From: Halpernia humi
Lineage (GTDB): Bacteria > Bacteroidota > Bacteroidia > Flavobacteriales > Weeksellaceae
Direction: 5' to 3'
Assembly (NCBI RefSeq): GCF_900108025.1
Contig: NZ_FNUS01000007.1
Location: 182,627-246,626 of the forward strand
DNA length: 64,000 bases
Both the position numbers and the translations under genes were made by a program. The notes under the pieces are model-generated. The model saw only the letters and a program-made list of their open reading frames with translations. It ran no database searches and was not told the origin of the DNA. Of this stretch, positions 31,669 through 41,772 are shown piece by piece (positions within the stretch are counted from its first letter, which is position 1; every line of letters begins with the position of its first letter).

Positions 31669-34410
31669 TTAAAAACTGATCATATATTTGGATAAATTAA
31701 CTTGAGAATCTAAGTTCATTTTTTTTCTGAGGCGATATCTGTGGATTTCTACTCCACGATAGGTGATCGAAAATAGCGGTGCTATTTCTTTTGAAGACAA
31801 ATTCATTCTAAGAAAAACGGAGAGTTGTATATCTTTTGGAGTTAAATTAGGATGTGCTTTAATAAGTCGTTTTATAAAATCATTGTGTACAATGTTGATA
31901 TTCGCTTCAAAAACTTCCCATTCTTTTTTAGATTTGTTTTGGTTGATCATTCTTTTTAATTTCTTTTTCAAATCTTCATCTTCACTTTTTGAAACTAAAC
32001 TGTTAATATCGTCTTCCAATCTGTTGTATTTTGCTAATAATAAAGCTTTGGAAGCTAATTCTGAGCTTTTTAAATTATAATCTGTTTCTATTTTATGTTT
32101 TTCTAAAGAAATTTGGGCTTTTTCTAACTCTTTTTTCTTTTCTAGCATTTCCATTTCGTGCAAATGTTTATTCTCTTCTTCAATGAGTTTTATTTTCTGT
32201 TTTGTCTTTATATGCTGAACATTAAAATAAATATAAATTCCAAAGAAGAGAAATAAAATATAAAATAGTATCATCCACCAAGAAAAATACCATGGGGAAG
32301 CAATCTTAATATCTACCTTGTCTATCTGTTGTATTTTATTTTGGATGTTTTGATAGATTTTTATCTCATATCTTCCAGAGTTTAGGTGTGATAGATTGAT
32401 CTGATTATTTTTAATAAGAATTGGCGCCAAATCATTGTCTAAAGAATAGTATAGAACTGGCGCATTATCTCCATAATACCCACTTAAAACATTTAAGAAT
32501 AATTGCTTATGCTGAAAAGGTATATTTTTTTTAACATTGAAAACAGAATCTTCTATTTTTATTTGATATTGTAATTTTGCTTTTTTATCCGAAATATGAT
32601 GCGGATTAATTAAAAAGAAACCATCATCCAGAGTAATGAAAACAGTATCTGAAGACTTATCAAAATCAACAAAATTTGGGATAAGTTTACCTCTATAATA
32701 CTTTTCTTGAATGGGAATGCTTAAAAATTTGCCATCTTTATACTTAACCAAAAAAGCGCCTATATCATTAATGAGAAACCATTCTTTATCACTTATATTA
32801 TAGACTTCTAAAGTATTTTTGAATTGATTGTTTAGCAGTTGGTTTTTTTCTAATTTTTCTGTGATGGGATTATACTGATAAAAAATCTTGTCTACCAAAA
32901 AATAAACATTGGCGTTTAATTCTACCAAAGAACAATGATAATCTTCCTTCAAATTGCTCTTCTCAGTGATATTGGTGGTAGCAAAAGATTTTAAATCATT
33001 ATCATACTTTATAGCATAAATACCTTTTTGAAAATCTAACGCAAAAATAATATTCTTATGAATGGTCGATATTTTTTTTATAGGTCTATTTGGATAATTT
33101 ATTTTCTTCCAGGTCCAATTTCCATTTTTATATTCATACAAAAAAACTCCAATATAGGAAGATTGAACATAATAATTAGGAATACCTAAAGCTTGAAAAT
33201 CTGTACCGCTGTTGTTGTTAAGCTTTGTGGATTGTTGGTTTTTATAAATATAAGTGCCATCATTTCCACCGCAAATAAATTGATTTTCAAAGGGGAAAAT
33301 ATCCCACATCTGCCCTTCCGCATTAGGAATTTTTTGCAATTCATTATCATTAAAACGATACAAACCATGGTTTGATGCGAGTAAAAATTCTTTGTCGTGA
33401 TATTTTAAACTATAAACAGAACCCAATTTTCCGCTTAAATCCGTCATAATTTTATAAGGCGAATTAAACTCTAAATATGCAATACCATTATCTAATCCCA
33501 ACCAAATATTTTTTTCTTTATCCTGAAAAATGGCAAGCACAGAATTGTTCATCAAACCCAAACTATGATTTATAATTTTGTAGAATTGGGTTGCTAGATC
33601 ATATTCTATTAAGCCATTATTTACGGTCCCAATAAGCAATTGGTTGCTTGAAATTTGAAGAACATTATTAATTAAACTCTCTTTCAAGATTTTGTTTAAA
33701 GGGCTAGACAAAGTCACTAAAGTTTTATCCTTTAAAACAAAAACGCCATATTTTAGGGTAAAAATCCACAATTGGTTATTTACATTCTTTATCGAATGGA
33801 TAATCTTATTCGATAATTCTGGAAATCGATATTTGAGTGTAATTTTATCATTTTTAAGTTGATAAATTGCGCCAGAAACACCACTTATTAAAATTTCATT
33901 ACCAACCACATAAGCAAAAGTAATAGTTTCGGGAAGTGGAATAATTTTGATTTTACCAGAATCTAGAATGTAAATTGTATTAAAAGATTGAAAATAAATT
34001 TTATTCCCAAATTTGAATATTTTCCAGATTTCTTCGCTACTTTGTTTAGAAAAAAGATTCTTGTTTTCGGTTAATGAATGGTATTTATACTCAAGATTTT
34101 CATCTGCTTTCCAATATCCAAATTCTTTATAAGAGCCGCAATACAAACGATCTCCATCTGCAAAAACAGAACGTATAACGGTCTGTTTCGGATACTTTAA
34201 TTTTTGCCAAAAAGCACCATTATATTTTAAAATATTATGATTATTAGCAAAAAACATATTCCCAAAATTATCTTGCGCTACAGACCAATTCTGGTTTTCA
34301 CCAGAATAATCATTTTTAGAAAAATTTTGATAAAATGGCAAAAGATAACTTTGAGCTTGCAACGCTAAACTCAAAAAAATAAAAAAAAGTTTAAGATATT
34401 TCTTCAACAT
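31669..34410 (-). CDS. Membrane-spanning beta-propeller/LuxR transcriptional regulator of the PUL
   Basis: From the ATG at 34410 it has 913 residues. Signal peptide ends SLALQAQ. The large periplasmic part is two-component-regulator-type propeller repeats (for example NIWLGLDNGIAYLEF, EFLLASNHGLYRFN), then a Y_Y_Y-like domain (LYYSLDNDL, SGRYEIKIYQ), one membrane helix (WWMILFYILFLFFGIYIYF), a coiled coil, and a C-terminal LuxR-type helix-turn-helix (LTPKDIQLSVFLRMNLSSKEIAPLFSI). There is no kinase domain, so it is a one-protein signal transducer. It lies just upstream of susC and probably senses its oligosaccharide. Confidence 0.88.
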   Translation of the reverse strand: MLKKYLKLFFIFLSLALQAQSYLLPFYQNFSKNDYSGENQNWSVAQDNFGNMFFANNHNILKYNGAFWQKLKYPKQTVIRSVFADGDRLYCGSYKEFGYWKADENLEYKYHSLTENKNLFSKQSSEEIWKIFKFGNKIYFQSFNTIYILDSGKIKIIPLPETITFAYVVGNEILISGVSGAIYQLKNDKITLKYRFPELSNKIIHSIKNVNNQLWIFTLKYGVFVLKDKTLVTLSSPLNKILKESLINNVLQISSNQLLIGTVNNGLIEYDLATQFYKIINHSLGLMNNSVLAIFQDKEKNIWLGLDNGIAYLEFNSPYKIMTDLSGKLGSVYSLKYHDKEFLLASNHGLYRFNDNELQKIPNAEGQMWDIFPFENQFICGGNDGTYIYKNQQSTKLNNNSGTDFQALGIPNYYVQSSYIGVFLYEYKNGNWTWKKINYPNRPIKKISTIHKNIIFALDFQKGIYAIKYDNDLKSFATTNITEKSNLKEDYHCSLVELNANVYFLVDKIFYQYNPITEKLEKNQLLNNQFKNTLEVYNISDKEWFLINDIGAFLVKYKDGKFLSIPIQEKYYRGKLIPNFVDFDKSSDTVFITLDDGFFLINPHHISDKKAKLQYQIKIEDSVFNVKKNIPFQHKQLFLNVLSGYYGDNAPVLYYSLDNDLAPILIKNNQINLSHLNSGRYEIKIYQNIQNKIQQIDKVDIKIASPWYFSWWMILFYILFLFFGIYIYFNVQHIKTKQKIKLIEEENKHLHEMEMLEKKKELEKAQISLEKHKIETDYNLKSSELASKALLLAKYNRLEDDINSLVSKSEDEDLKKKLKRMINQNKSKKEWEVFEANINIVHNDFIKRLIKAHPNLTPKDIQLSVFLRMNLSSKEIAPLFSITYRGVEIHRYRLRKKMNLDSQVNLSKYMISF

Positions 34411-34429
34411 ATTGGTGTAGATCAATATT

Positions 34430-34437
34430 CAAAAATA
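34430..34437 (-). promoter_or_regulatory. Promoter -7 element of the propeller/LuxR regulator
   Basis: TATTTTTG on the minus strand, 19 bp before the ATG at 34410; this supports that ATG over an upstream TTG at 34425, which would lie at the transcription start. Confidence 0.55.
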
Positions 34438-34666
34438 GCAATTTATAAATTACTTAAACTATTATAGAAAATTAAAATATTTGCAGTGCGAAACTACTTT
34501 TAGTATTAAATATAAAGTAGACAGTAATTGAAATATACTATTATCTAAACAATTTGAAAAAGAAAAAAATATTTATCTTTCTTTGTTGAAATTTTGTAAC
34601 TTCTTGGCTCAATTTTTGAGCGTCGAAATCTGAAAATTTTATGATTACAAATTAAAAACATATAAA

Positions 34667-35356
34667 ATGAAAAAAAATTTTATCATCGTTGCGGCTGTTT
34701 CTACTGTTGCCATTGCTTCTACAGCAACTTCTTGCGTGGCACTTGCTACATCAAGTGTTGGTTTAACGATTATTAAACAAGTTTTACTTGGCGGCATTAC
34801 AAAAGGCCTAAATATTTTTAAAGATAAAAATAGTTTCCTTTCCAATAATTTAATAGATCAGGCTATACCTACACAACTGCAAAAAGTAAATTCTACTTTG
34901 CAAAGTATTGGCTTAAGCAGTCTTGTGGCAAAAGAAAAAGATTACATTGCGCAAGCAGCCGCATACACAGTTGGAGTTGCCCAACCCATCTTAACCAACG
35001 CCGTAAATAATTTAACCACAGAAGACGCTGCTAGAATCGCGCAAGGAGGTTCGGGCGTTGCCACTCAAATTTTAAGAGAAAAAACTGAAAGCCAGTTAAT
35101 TGCTGCCATTACTCCTAAAGTAGATGAAAAATTAAACCAATTTGGAATCGTTAAATCTATCAACACGGCTTTAAGCGGAAGTAATTTGCTTGGTTCACTA
35201 TTAGGAAACAACAATTCTAATAGCAGCGCTTTGAGTGGTGGTTTAAGCCATTTGGCTTCTCAGCAATTGGTAAATGGATTATTTAATATCATCCAAAAAC
35301 ACGAAATAGACAATACTTCTTTACTGAAAAATGCACTGAATCAAAATTTAAAATAA
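34667..35356 (+). CDS. DUF4197 lipoprotein
   Basis: A 229-residue protein with a signal peptide ending TATSCVAL (lipobox-like, Cys 23). The mature part is helical and matches DUF4197 features: GLTIIKQVLLGGITKGLNIF, NLIDQAIPTQLQKVNSTLQSIGL, TTEDAARIAQGGSGVATQILRE and ITPKVDEKLNQFG. An Asn/Ser-rich linker (GNNNSNSSALSGG) precedes a last helical pair. The molecular role of the family is unknown. The DUF493 gene follows after 44 bp. Confidence 0.8.
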   Translation: MKKNFIIVAAVSTVAIASTATSCVALATSSVGLTIIKQVLLGGITKGLNIFKDKNSFLSNNLIDQAIPTQLQKVNSTLQSIGLSSLVAKEKDYIAQAAAYTVGVAQPILTNAVNNLTTEDAARIAQGGSGVATQILREKTESQLIAAITPKVDEKLNQFGIVKSINTALSGSNLLGSLLGNNNSNSSALSGGLSHLASQQLVNGLFNIIQKHEIDNTSLLKNALNQNLK

Positions 35357-35400
35357 ACAACTTTCGTAAGGAAGTTTTTCATCAATTATAAATAAAAAAC

Positions 35401-35706
35401 ATGAATATAGTAGGCCAAAATACCACTTCAGATCCAGAGGCTTTTTACGAATCATTAAAGGAAAAATTAGAGCAAACACACAATTTTCCCGAAGATTATT
35501 TGTTCAAATTTATCATCACAAACAATCAATCAAAACTAACGGAAATTTACCGCGTTTTTGATGGAATAAAATACACACTCACAAACAGAGATAGCAAAAA
35601 CGGGAAATACACTGCGGCAAGTTTTAACGCTTTTGTTTTAGACGCCAATCAGGTGATAAAAATTTATAAGGAGGTTGGCTCTATTGAAGGTGTTATGATG
35701 CTTTAG
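35401..35706 (+). CDS. DUF493 (YbeD-like) protein
   Basis: A 101-residue alpha-beta protein with the DUF493 pattern: FYESLKEKLEQTHNFPEDYLFKFII at residues 15-39, the middle strand pair SKNGKYTAASFNAFVLDANQVIKIYKEV, and an end GVMML. E. coli YbeD has an ACT-like fold and has been proposed to be regulatory; the function in flavobacteria is unknown. Likely co-transcribed with the DUF4197 gene. Confidence 0.8.
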   Translation: MNIVGQNTTSDPEAFYESLKEKLEQTHNFPEDYLFKFIITNNQSKLTEIYRVFDGIKYTLTNRDSKNGKYTAASFNAFVLDANQVIKIYKEVGSIEGVMML

Positions 35707-35879
35707 CACACGTTTATTGAATTAAAAATCTCTTTGAATATTAATTTTAATAAAAAATTAATATGAATTTCTTGTTAACGATTTACTAATTATATTTTAT
35801 ATTTTACTTAAAAAAAAACTATAATATTAAGTTATAGATAAATCTATATTTTCAAAAACGAAGCGAGGCTTTTAGCTTT

Positions 35880-35887
35880 TACATTTG
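35880..35887 (+). promoter_or_regulatory. Promoter -7 element of the TonB receptor/beta-helix lipoprotein operon
   Basis: TACATTTG matches TAnnTTTG and lies 38 bp before the ATG at 35926. No TTG at the -33 position, so an activator may be needed. Confidence 0.5.
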
Positions 35888-35925
35888 TACCGAAATTTTT
35901 TATTAATTAAAAAAAAAGGTTGATT

Positions 35926-38685
35926 ATGAATCTAAAAGTGACTTTGTTATTTATTTTTTTTGTTAATTTCTATTTTGCACAAAGTATTTCAGGTATTGTG
36001 AAAGACAATATAACGGGTGAAGCCGTTGTGGGTGCTAAAGTAGAAATAGAGGGAAACAATCAAAAAACCGTCGTAAAATTAGATGGTACTTTTATATTAA
36101 AAAAAATTCCGCCCGGATCTTATACGCTAAAAATTTCATCACCCAATTACGCGAAACAAGAAGAGCAAATTTCAGTTCTAGAGAATCAAAATACAAAAGT
36201 AGAAGTGCTTTTGCATGCCAAAAACGAAAAATCAATAGAAACGGTTTTGATAATTGGAAACCGTGAATCTGACAGAAATATTCAGAATATTGAAAAAAAT
36301 TCCGATCAATTAAAAAATATCGTGTCTTCAAAGAACATTGAATTGATGCCAGATATTACGGTTGCAAATGTATTGCAGAGAGTTTCAGGTGTAAATATTG
36401 ATAGAAACAATAGTGGTGAAGGCAGATATCCGGTAATCCGAGGAATGGATAAAAGATTTAACAGCACTTTGGTAAACGGAATAAAAATCCCAAGTCCAGA
36501 TAATAAAAACAGATATGTACCGCTAGATTTATTTCCTTCCGAAATATTAGAAAGATTAGAAGTCATTAAATCTTTAACTCCCGATATGGAAGGCGACGCA
36601 ATTGGTGGCACCATCAATTTAGTGATGAAAGACGCTCCAAGTAGAGAATTATTACAGATTAATTCTTCTGAAGGTTTTAGCACTAGTTTCACAAAAAACA
36701 ATCCTTTTTTATCTTTTAACCATAGTGTAATAAATAAAAAATCGCCTTCCGAATTATATGGCGAAGATTACCACGCCGTAAGTTCAGACTTTCCTAGGGC
36801 AAATTTATCTTACACCAATCGAAATATGCCGCTTAATTATAATTTCGGCTTAACTTACGGAAACCGGATTGGAAAAAATAAAAAATTTGGATTTCTACTT
36901 GCGGGAAGTTATCAAAAAAATTATACAGGTTCCTCTTCAATTTTTGTAAAACCAAATGCGGAACCAAATGCGGGAAATGAACCTACTTTTTCAGATATTT
37001 TGATAAGAAATTATTCTACAGAAAGCGCAAGATTGGCCTTAAATGCAAAATTAGATTATCGTTTTAATTCAAAAAATAAAATCAGTCTTTTTAATCTTTA
37101 CACAACTTTAGACCAATATCAAGCAAGACATACTGTAGATTCTATATTTGCAATACAACGAACAGGACCCGGAAGTGGAAACGTGCAAATTTTTGAAAGA
37201 ACATTCAGACAACTTCAACATATTTATAATACAACCTTGCAAGGCGATCATCAATTAGCTAATAAATTAAAATTTGATTGGAGCGCTGTTTATTCTCGTG
37301 CTAAAAATGAGTTGCCAGATTGGGCAGAATACAGTTCACTTCACGCCGTATATCAAAATCAAAGCGTTACAGCCGACCAACTTCAAGGTATGGAAAGGCA
37401 ATGGACCCGCAACACGGATCAAGATATTTCTGGTTATATTAATTTTACTTACGCCCCAGAATTTTTCGGACGAAAATCAAGTTTCAAACTAGGTGGAATG
37501 TATCGACGTAAGAACAGGAATAATTATTTTAATTCCTATTCGTTTTCAGCGATTCTCAATCCCGACGGTAGTCCACAAGTTTTTACTAATATTTTTGATG
37601 CGCAATATGGTTTTAAAGGCACAAATACAGGTTTAGCAGGAGATCAAGGTGCAAATAATTATACATTTGATGAAGATATAGCCGCAGGTTATCTTATGGG
37701 CAAAATATCATTAACGGATAAATTGGAAGTCTTAGGTGGTTTAAGAATAGAAAGTACCCAAGCTAAATACAACACTTTAGCAGGTGATACTTTTGATTAC
37801 AAAGACGGTAGAATTTCTTACAATGATGCTTTACCAAGTGCTCAAATAAAGTATGAAATAAATAATCACCAAAATATTAGAGCATCTTATTACAAAGCAA
37901 TTTCCAGACCTGGTTTTTCTGATATTGTGCCATTGAGAATTATTGGAGATGTTTATGACGAAGTGGGAAATCCATTTATAAAAAGAACGCAATCAAGCAA
38001 TTATGACTTAAGATACTCTTATCTTTCAGGTGTAGCAAATCAGTTTTTGGTGGGTGCTTTCTATAAAAACATCATCAATCCAATTGAAACGACTGTGCAA
38101 CACCTCGGTAATTTACCCGGAAATGTTGTATTAACACCATCTAATTTTGGTACATCTGTTAATTATGGTTTAGAGGTAGTTTATTCAAAATATTTTGGAA
38201 ATCTTGGTTTTTTAGCAAATTACACCTACACACATTCCGAAATTACAACAAACAAATTACAACAAACAAGCAGCAATTTACCAGAAATTGTACAACAAAA
38301 AAGACCTCTACAAGGACAAGCAGAACATATAGGAAATCTATCATTAATATATAAAAATCCGAGATTGGGTATCAACACTCAAATCGCCTTTGTTTATACC
38401 GGACAGCGAATTGCGCAAGTGAGTGCTTTTAAAGATTTAGATTATTGGCAAAAAGCATATACCAAATTAGATTTTTCTTTGGAAAAAATATTCGCCAAAA
38501 AGTTCTCATGTTTTGTGAAGATCAATAATTTAACGAACTCTCCTTACGAGTTATTTTTAAAACAACCCAATATTTACCGTTCAGGAAAAGGCATTCTACC
38601 AATTCAGGACAGCGACAATAGAATTAATGTTCAAAGAGATTATTACAAACCCTCATTTTTATTAGGCGTTAGATTTAAAATGTAA
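35926..38685 (+). CDS. TonB-dependent outer-membrane receptor with N-terminal carboxypeptidase-regulatory domain
   Basis: From the ATG at 35926 it has 919 residues (an upstream TTG at 35920 was rejected). Signal peptide ends FYFAQ; residues about 20-100 form a CarboxypepD_reg-like domain (SGIVKDNITGEAVVGAKVEIEG). The plug has TVANVLQRVSGVNIDRN, YPVIRGMDKRFNSTLVNGIKIPSP and EGDAIGGTINLVMKD; the barrel ends PSFLLGVRFKM. It is not of SusC type. It pairs with the beta-helix lipoprotein 13 bp downstream, so the two probably handle one substrate, which I cannot name. Confidence 0.9.
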   Translation: MNLKVTLLFIFFVNFYFAQSISGIVKDNITGEAVVGAKVEIEGNNQKTVVKLDGTFILKKIPPGSYTLKISSPNYAKQEEQISVLENQNTKVEVLLHAKNEKSIETVLIIGNRESDRNIQNIEKNSDQLKNIVSSKNIELMPDITVANVLQRVSGVNIDRNNSGEGRYPVIRGMDKRFNSTLVNGIKIPSPDNKNRYVPLDLFPSEILERLEVIKSLTPDMEGDAIGGTINLVMKDAPSRELLQINSSEGFSTSFTKNNPFLSFNHSVINKKSPSELYGEDYHAVSSDFPRANLSYTNRNMPLNYNFGLTYGNRIGKNKKFGFLLAGSYQKNYTGSSSIFVKPNAEPNAGNEPTFSDILIRNYSTESARLALNAKLDYRFNSKNKISLFNLYTTLDQYQARHTVDSIFAIQRTGPGSGNVQIFERTFRQLQHIYNTTLQGDHQLANKLKFDWSAVYSRAKNELPDWAEYSSLHAVYQNQSVTADQLQGMERQWTRNTDQDISGYINFTYAPEFFGRKSSFKLGGMYRRKNRNNYFNSYSFSAILNPDGSPQVFTNIFDAQYGFKGTNTGLAGDQGANNYTFDEDIAAGYLMGKISLTDKLEVLGGLRIESTQAKYNTLAGDTFDYKDGRISYNDALPSAQIKYEINNHQNIRASYYKAISRPGFSDIVPLRIIGDVYDEVGNPFIKRTQSSNYDLRYSYLSGVANQFLVGAFYKNIINPIETTVQHLGNLPGNVVLTPSNFGTSVNYGLEVVYSKYFGNLGFLANYTYTHSEITTNKLQQTSSNLPEIVQQKRPLQGQAEHIGNLSLIYKNPRLGINTQIAFVYTGQRIAQVSAFKDLDYWQKAYTKLDFSLEKIFAKKFSCFVKINNLTNSPYELFLKQPNIYRSGKGILPIQDSDNRINVQRDYYKPSFLLGVRFKM

Positions 38686-38698
38686 AAAATAAAAAATT

Positions 38699-40090
38699 AT
38701 GAAAATTTCCCATCTATTTTTAATCGGTATTTTACTTAGTTTTATTTCGTGCTCAAGGTTCGAAGAAACTAAAACTGATCTTTATGCTCACGTCGATGCA
38801 CCATCTAATCCTGTGAGTGATACAGCGCCATTGCACGGAAGCATTAAAGGAACTATGTTGAAAGGAAAAACCTACACTATTGATGCAGATGTTTATGTCA
38901 ATAAATCGGATACACTTATCATTCAAGAAGGTGTACACCTTAATGTAATAAACAGCGCTGGAATTCTTGTGAAAGGTGTTTTTATTAGTCTTGGTACAAA
39001 AGAAAACCCAAATTGGATTACCGTGCCGAATGTCGTTAAAACGGATGAACCTGGCGCAGATGTAAACAGCGATCCGGCTTATAAAGGATTATGGAAAGGG
39101 ATTTTAGCAACTCCAGATTGCCCTTTAATGGTTATAAAATGGACGCATGTGGAATTTGGCGGTGCAGCAGTTATGGGCTTATTTTCAGATATTGGTTTCA
39201 ACTCTGGGAATAAAGGCGCTTATGATATATATTTTCAAAATCCCGCTGGATTATTTGTGCTAGAAGATTCATGGATTTATGGTTCGGTAGATGATCCCGT
39301 TAGAGTTTTAGGCGGCCGAGTTGAAATGTTTAGAAATACATTCGAAAAGTGCGGTTACACGGGCGGTGAAGCGGTTAATTTGAAAGCAGGTGCGGTAGGC
39401 GATTTTGCCTATAATCTTTGTATTGGTATTGCCACAAATGGCCCAAAAGCGTCTAATAAATCTGCAACAATTGCACAAACTAATATGAGATTTTATAACA
39501 ATACCATTGTAAATTGTGGCTTTAGAAGAGCAGATCCAGGGAGAGGTGGTTCAATAAATTATGAAGAAGGAGCAGCAGGAATGTACTACAATAATTTGGT
39601 TGTAAATTGTAGATATGGCCCGAGAGTAGTTCCCAATCCAATTGCAGACATTGCACATTTATTTTACGGAAACACTTTTCAATATGCAGATGATGCAGCG
39701 ATGGCTTCTGAGTTTTATCCCCATGGTTACATTCAAATTCCACAAACATCAGATTTCCCGAAACCAAGTACATTTCTCCCAGCTAGTTACCAACCAGGAG
39801 ATGTTTATGATGGCTCATCATTAGTCGGTTTAAATAATCCGCAATTTGTTAATGCTCCAATTCCCACCCCACCCGGTCGTCAAGCTAGTGATTATAGCGC
39901 CGTAAATAATTTTAATTTCTCACTTAAACTTAATTCGCCTTGTATAGGTAAAGGTTTTACAGGATTTAAAGCATTAGGAAATGAACAAAATTTCCCTATT
40001 GATTTAAAATATGGTGCTTCAGAAATTACTCCGCCAGGAAAAGACATCGGTGCCTATCAAATTAACGGAACAGGAAATCAACATTTTTAA
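38699..40090 (+). CDS. Right-handed beta-helix lipoprotein, partner of the TonB receptor
   Basis: A 463-residue lipoprotein (FISCSR, Cys 18). After a short region (TAPLHGSIKGTMLKGKTYTIDADVYV) it shows repeating rungs typical of parallel beta-helices: LIIQEGVHLNVINSAGILVKGVF, VIKWTHVEFGGAAVMG, MRFYNNTIVNCGF and GMYYNNLVVNCRYGPRV. The C-terminal end (CIGKGFTGFKALGN, GKDIGAYQ) is the cap seen in many such proteins. No catalytic motif is certain. Surface binding or processing of the receptor's ligand is inferred from the operon. Confidence 0.78.
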   Translation: MKISHLFLIGILLSFISCSRFEETKTDLYAHVDAPSNPVSDTAPLHGSIKGTMLKGKTYTIDADVYVNKSDTLIIQEGVHLNVINSAGILVKGVFISLGTKENPNWITVPNVVKTDEPGADVNSDPAYKGLWKGILATPDCPLMVIKWTHVEFGGAAVMGLFSDIGFNSGNKGAYDIYFQNPAGLFVLEDSWIYGSVDDPVRVLGGRVEMFRNTFEKCGYTGGEAVNLKAGAVGDFAYNLCIGIATNGPKASNKSATIAQTNMRFYNNTIVNCGFRRADPGRGGSINYEEGAAGMYYNNLVVNCRYGPRVVPNPIADIAHLFYGNTFQYADDAAMASEFYPHGYIQIPQTSDFPKPSTFLPASYQPGDVYDGSSLVGLNNPQFVNAPIPTPPGRQASDYSAVNNFNFSLKLNSPCIGKGFTGFKALGNEQNFPIDLKYGASEITPPGKDIGAYQINGTGNQHF

Positions 40091-40165
40091 CAAAAAATAA
40101 ATATCCAATAATAGATTAGTTTAAGGCAAATATTACTTATAAAACTTTCTGAATTTACCGCATTT

Positions 40166-40206
40166 GTACGCCAAACTTAATATTAAAATCAAAGTTTTTG
40201 GCGTAC
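40166..40206. terminator. Hairpin after the beta-helix lipoprotein gene
   Basis: GTACGCCAAACTT (40166-40178) pairs with AAAGTTTTTGGCGTAC (40191-40206) with a bulge. No long T-run follows, so termination is possible rather than certain. The rest of the 258-bp gap shows nothing else. Confidence 0.4.
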
Positions 40207-40348
40207 TTTGTATTTAAGAATTTATCACAAATGCTACAGACATTTTTGTTTTGAATATAGCAAGATAATTTTCATAAAATAAGTTCAGTTTATTTTAATT
40301 TATTTGTTTAAAAAGAACTTTAATATCTTAACCTTTTAAAATTAGAAA

Positions 40349-41242
40349 TTGAAAATATTAATTACAGGCGCAACTGGTTTAGTTGGAACAGATTTAGTTA
40401 AAAAATTACGCGAAAGAAATCACGATGTAAATATTTTAGTTAGAAGAAAAACGGGCGCACAAAACGAGTTTATTTGGAACCAAAAAAAGGGTGAAATAGA
40501 TGAATCTGCATTCGATGGCATAGAATCTATTATCCATCTCGCAGGTGCAAGTGTCGGCAAAAAATGGACAGAAAATTACAAAAAAGAACTCTATAGCAGT
40601 AGAATAGATACCGCTCATCTTCTTTTTAAAACCTGTAAAAAATTAAATTTAAAACTAAAATCTTTCATCATTGCTTCTGGTGTAAATTACTATGGCACTT
40701 ATACTTCAGATGAAATTTTAACTGAAACAGATTCCGTGCAACACCAAGATTTTCTCTCTCAACTTTCCGTAGCTTGGGAAAATTCTGCGGACGAATTTCA
40801 ATCTGTTGCAGAACGAATTGTTTGGCTTAGAACCGCCGTGGTTTTATCAAATAAAGGTGGCTCATTTCCACTGTTAAAAAAACTGACAGATTTCAACTTT
40901 GGCTCAGCAATCGGCTCTGGAAAGCAATGGATGAATTGGATTCATCTTGAAGATTTGGTAAATATGTACATTTTAAGCGTAGAAAACACAGCGATTTCAG
41001 GAAAATATAACGCGGTTGCAGATGAAATTCCCACCAATAAAGAATTTATGCAGAAGTTAGCAAAATCTTCAAATAAATTTTTCTTACCGATAAATGCGCC
41101 CGCTTTTGCAGTGAAATTAGTAATGGGAGAAATGTCTGAAATTATTTTAGAAGGCACTCGCGCCTCCAATTTAAAAATTAAAAATGCTGGTTTTGAATTT
41201 AAGTATAAAACTTTAAATCAGGCCTTTGAGGATTTAGTTTAG
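40349..41242 (+). CDS. TIGR01777-family NAD-dependent epimerase (YfcH-like)
   Basis: A 297-residue extended short-chain dehydrogenase-like protein. The N-terminus KILITGATGLVGTDLVKKL is a complete Rossmann motif, so the start must be at this point although the codon is TTG, not ATG. Further family blocks: ESIIHLAGASVGKKWTENYKKELYSSRI near 50-80, SGVNYYGTY near 110 and the C-terminal DUF1731-like region (VKLVMGEMSEIILEGTRASNLKIKNAGFEFKY). Cell-division-linked roles have been suggested for some homologues; the reaction is unknown. Confidence 0.85.
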   Translation: MKILITGATGLVGTDLVKKLRERNHDVNILVRRKTGAQNEFIWNQKKGEIDESAFDGIESIIHLAGASVGKKWTENYKKELYSSRIDTAHLLFKTCKKLNLKLKSFIIASGVNYYGTYTSDEILTETDSVQHQDFLSQLSVAWENSADEFQSVAERIVWLRTAVVLSNKGGSFPLLKKLTDFNFGSAIGSGKQWMNWIHLEDLVNMYILSVENTAISGKYNAVADEIPTNKEFMQKLAKSSNKFFLPINAPAFAVKLVMGEMSEIILEGTRASNLKIKNAGFEFKYKTLNQAFEDLV

Positions 41243-41299
41243 TAGAAATAATATTTTCTTAAGTTTCTTTTGCGGTAGAAAATTTTTACCAAAAATGCG

Positions 41300-41650
41300 C
41301 TATTTCCCAATAAAGTATTTCACATTTTCAATAGGTCTTCCAACCATTGCGATCTTTCCTTTTATTAAAATTGGTCTTTGCAAAAGTTGCGGATGCTCGC
41401 ATAATAAATCTATAATTTGCTCGTCAGAAAGTGCGTCAATATTCAAATTCAGTTCCTGAAATTCTGTGTCGTGAAACCGAATAATTTTCTTAGGATTGCA
41501 ATTTAATTTTTTTAAAACCGTCTGAATTTCCATTTTTGACAATGGATTTTCTATAAAATCAATAATCTCAAATTTTACATCATTTTCATCAAGATACTCC
41601 AAAACAGTTCGCGATTTTGAGCAAGAATTGTTGTGTAAAATTTTTATCAT
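41300..41650 (-). CDS. arsC: Arsenate reductase-family protein (glutaredoxin-dependent type)
   Basis: A 116-residue ArsC-family protein. It has the single active-site Cys in HNNSCSKSR (residues 6-14), as in the plasmid R773 ArsC group (CGTSR-like), and the oxyanion-binding Arg region LQRPILIKGKIAMVGRP near 90-106. This makes it a better candidate for real arsenate reduction than the paralogue at 3918-4271. No arsenite pump or ArsR gene is nearby, so the physiological role is open. Confidence 0.8.
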   Translation of the reverse strand: MIKILHNNSCSKSRTVLEYLDENDVKFEIIDFIENPLSKMEIQTVLKKLNCNPKKIIRFHDTEFQELNLNIDALSDEQIIDLLCEHPQLLQRPILIKGKIAMVGRPIENVKYFIGK

Positions 41651-41772
41651 TATTTATTTAAACGCTTTAATTTTTAGTCTTAATTTTAAAAATCTTATTA
41701 AAATATATTTTAAAGCCTAGTTAAAAGAAATTAAAACACATATTTTTTAAGATTTTAATTGATTTTTTTTAC

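Noticed and set aside
36306..36701. Minus-strand open frame of 131 codons
   Set aside because: Lies opposite the plug domain of the TonB receptor; no independent signal.
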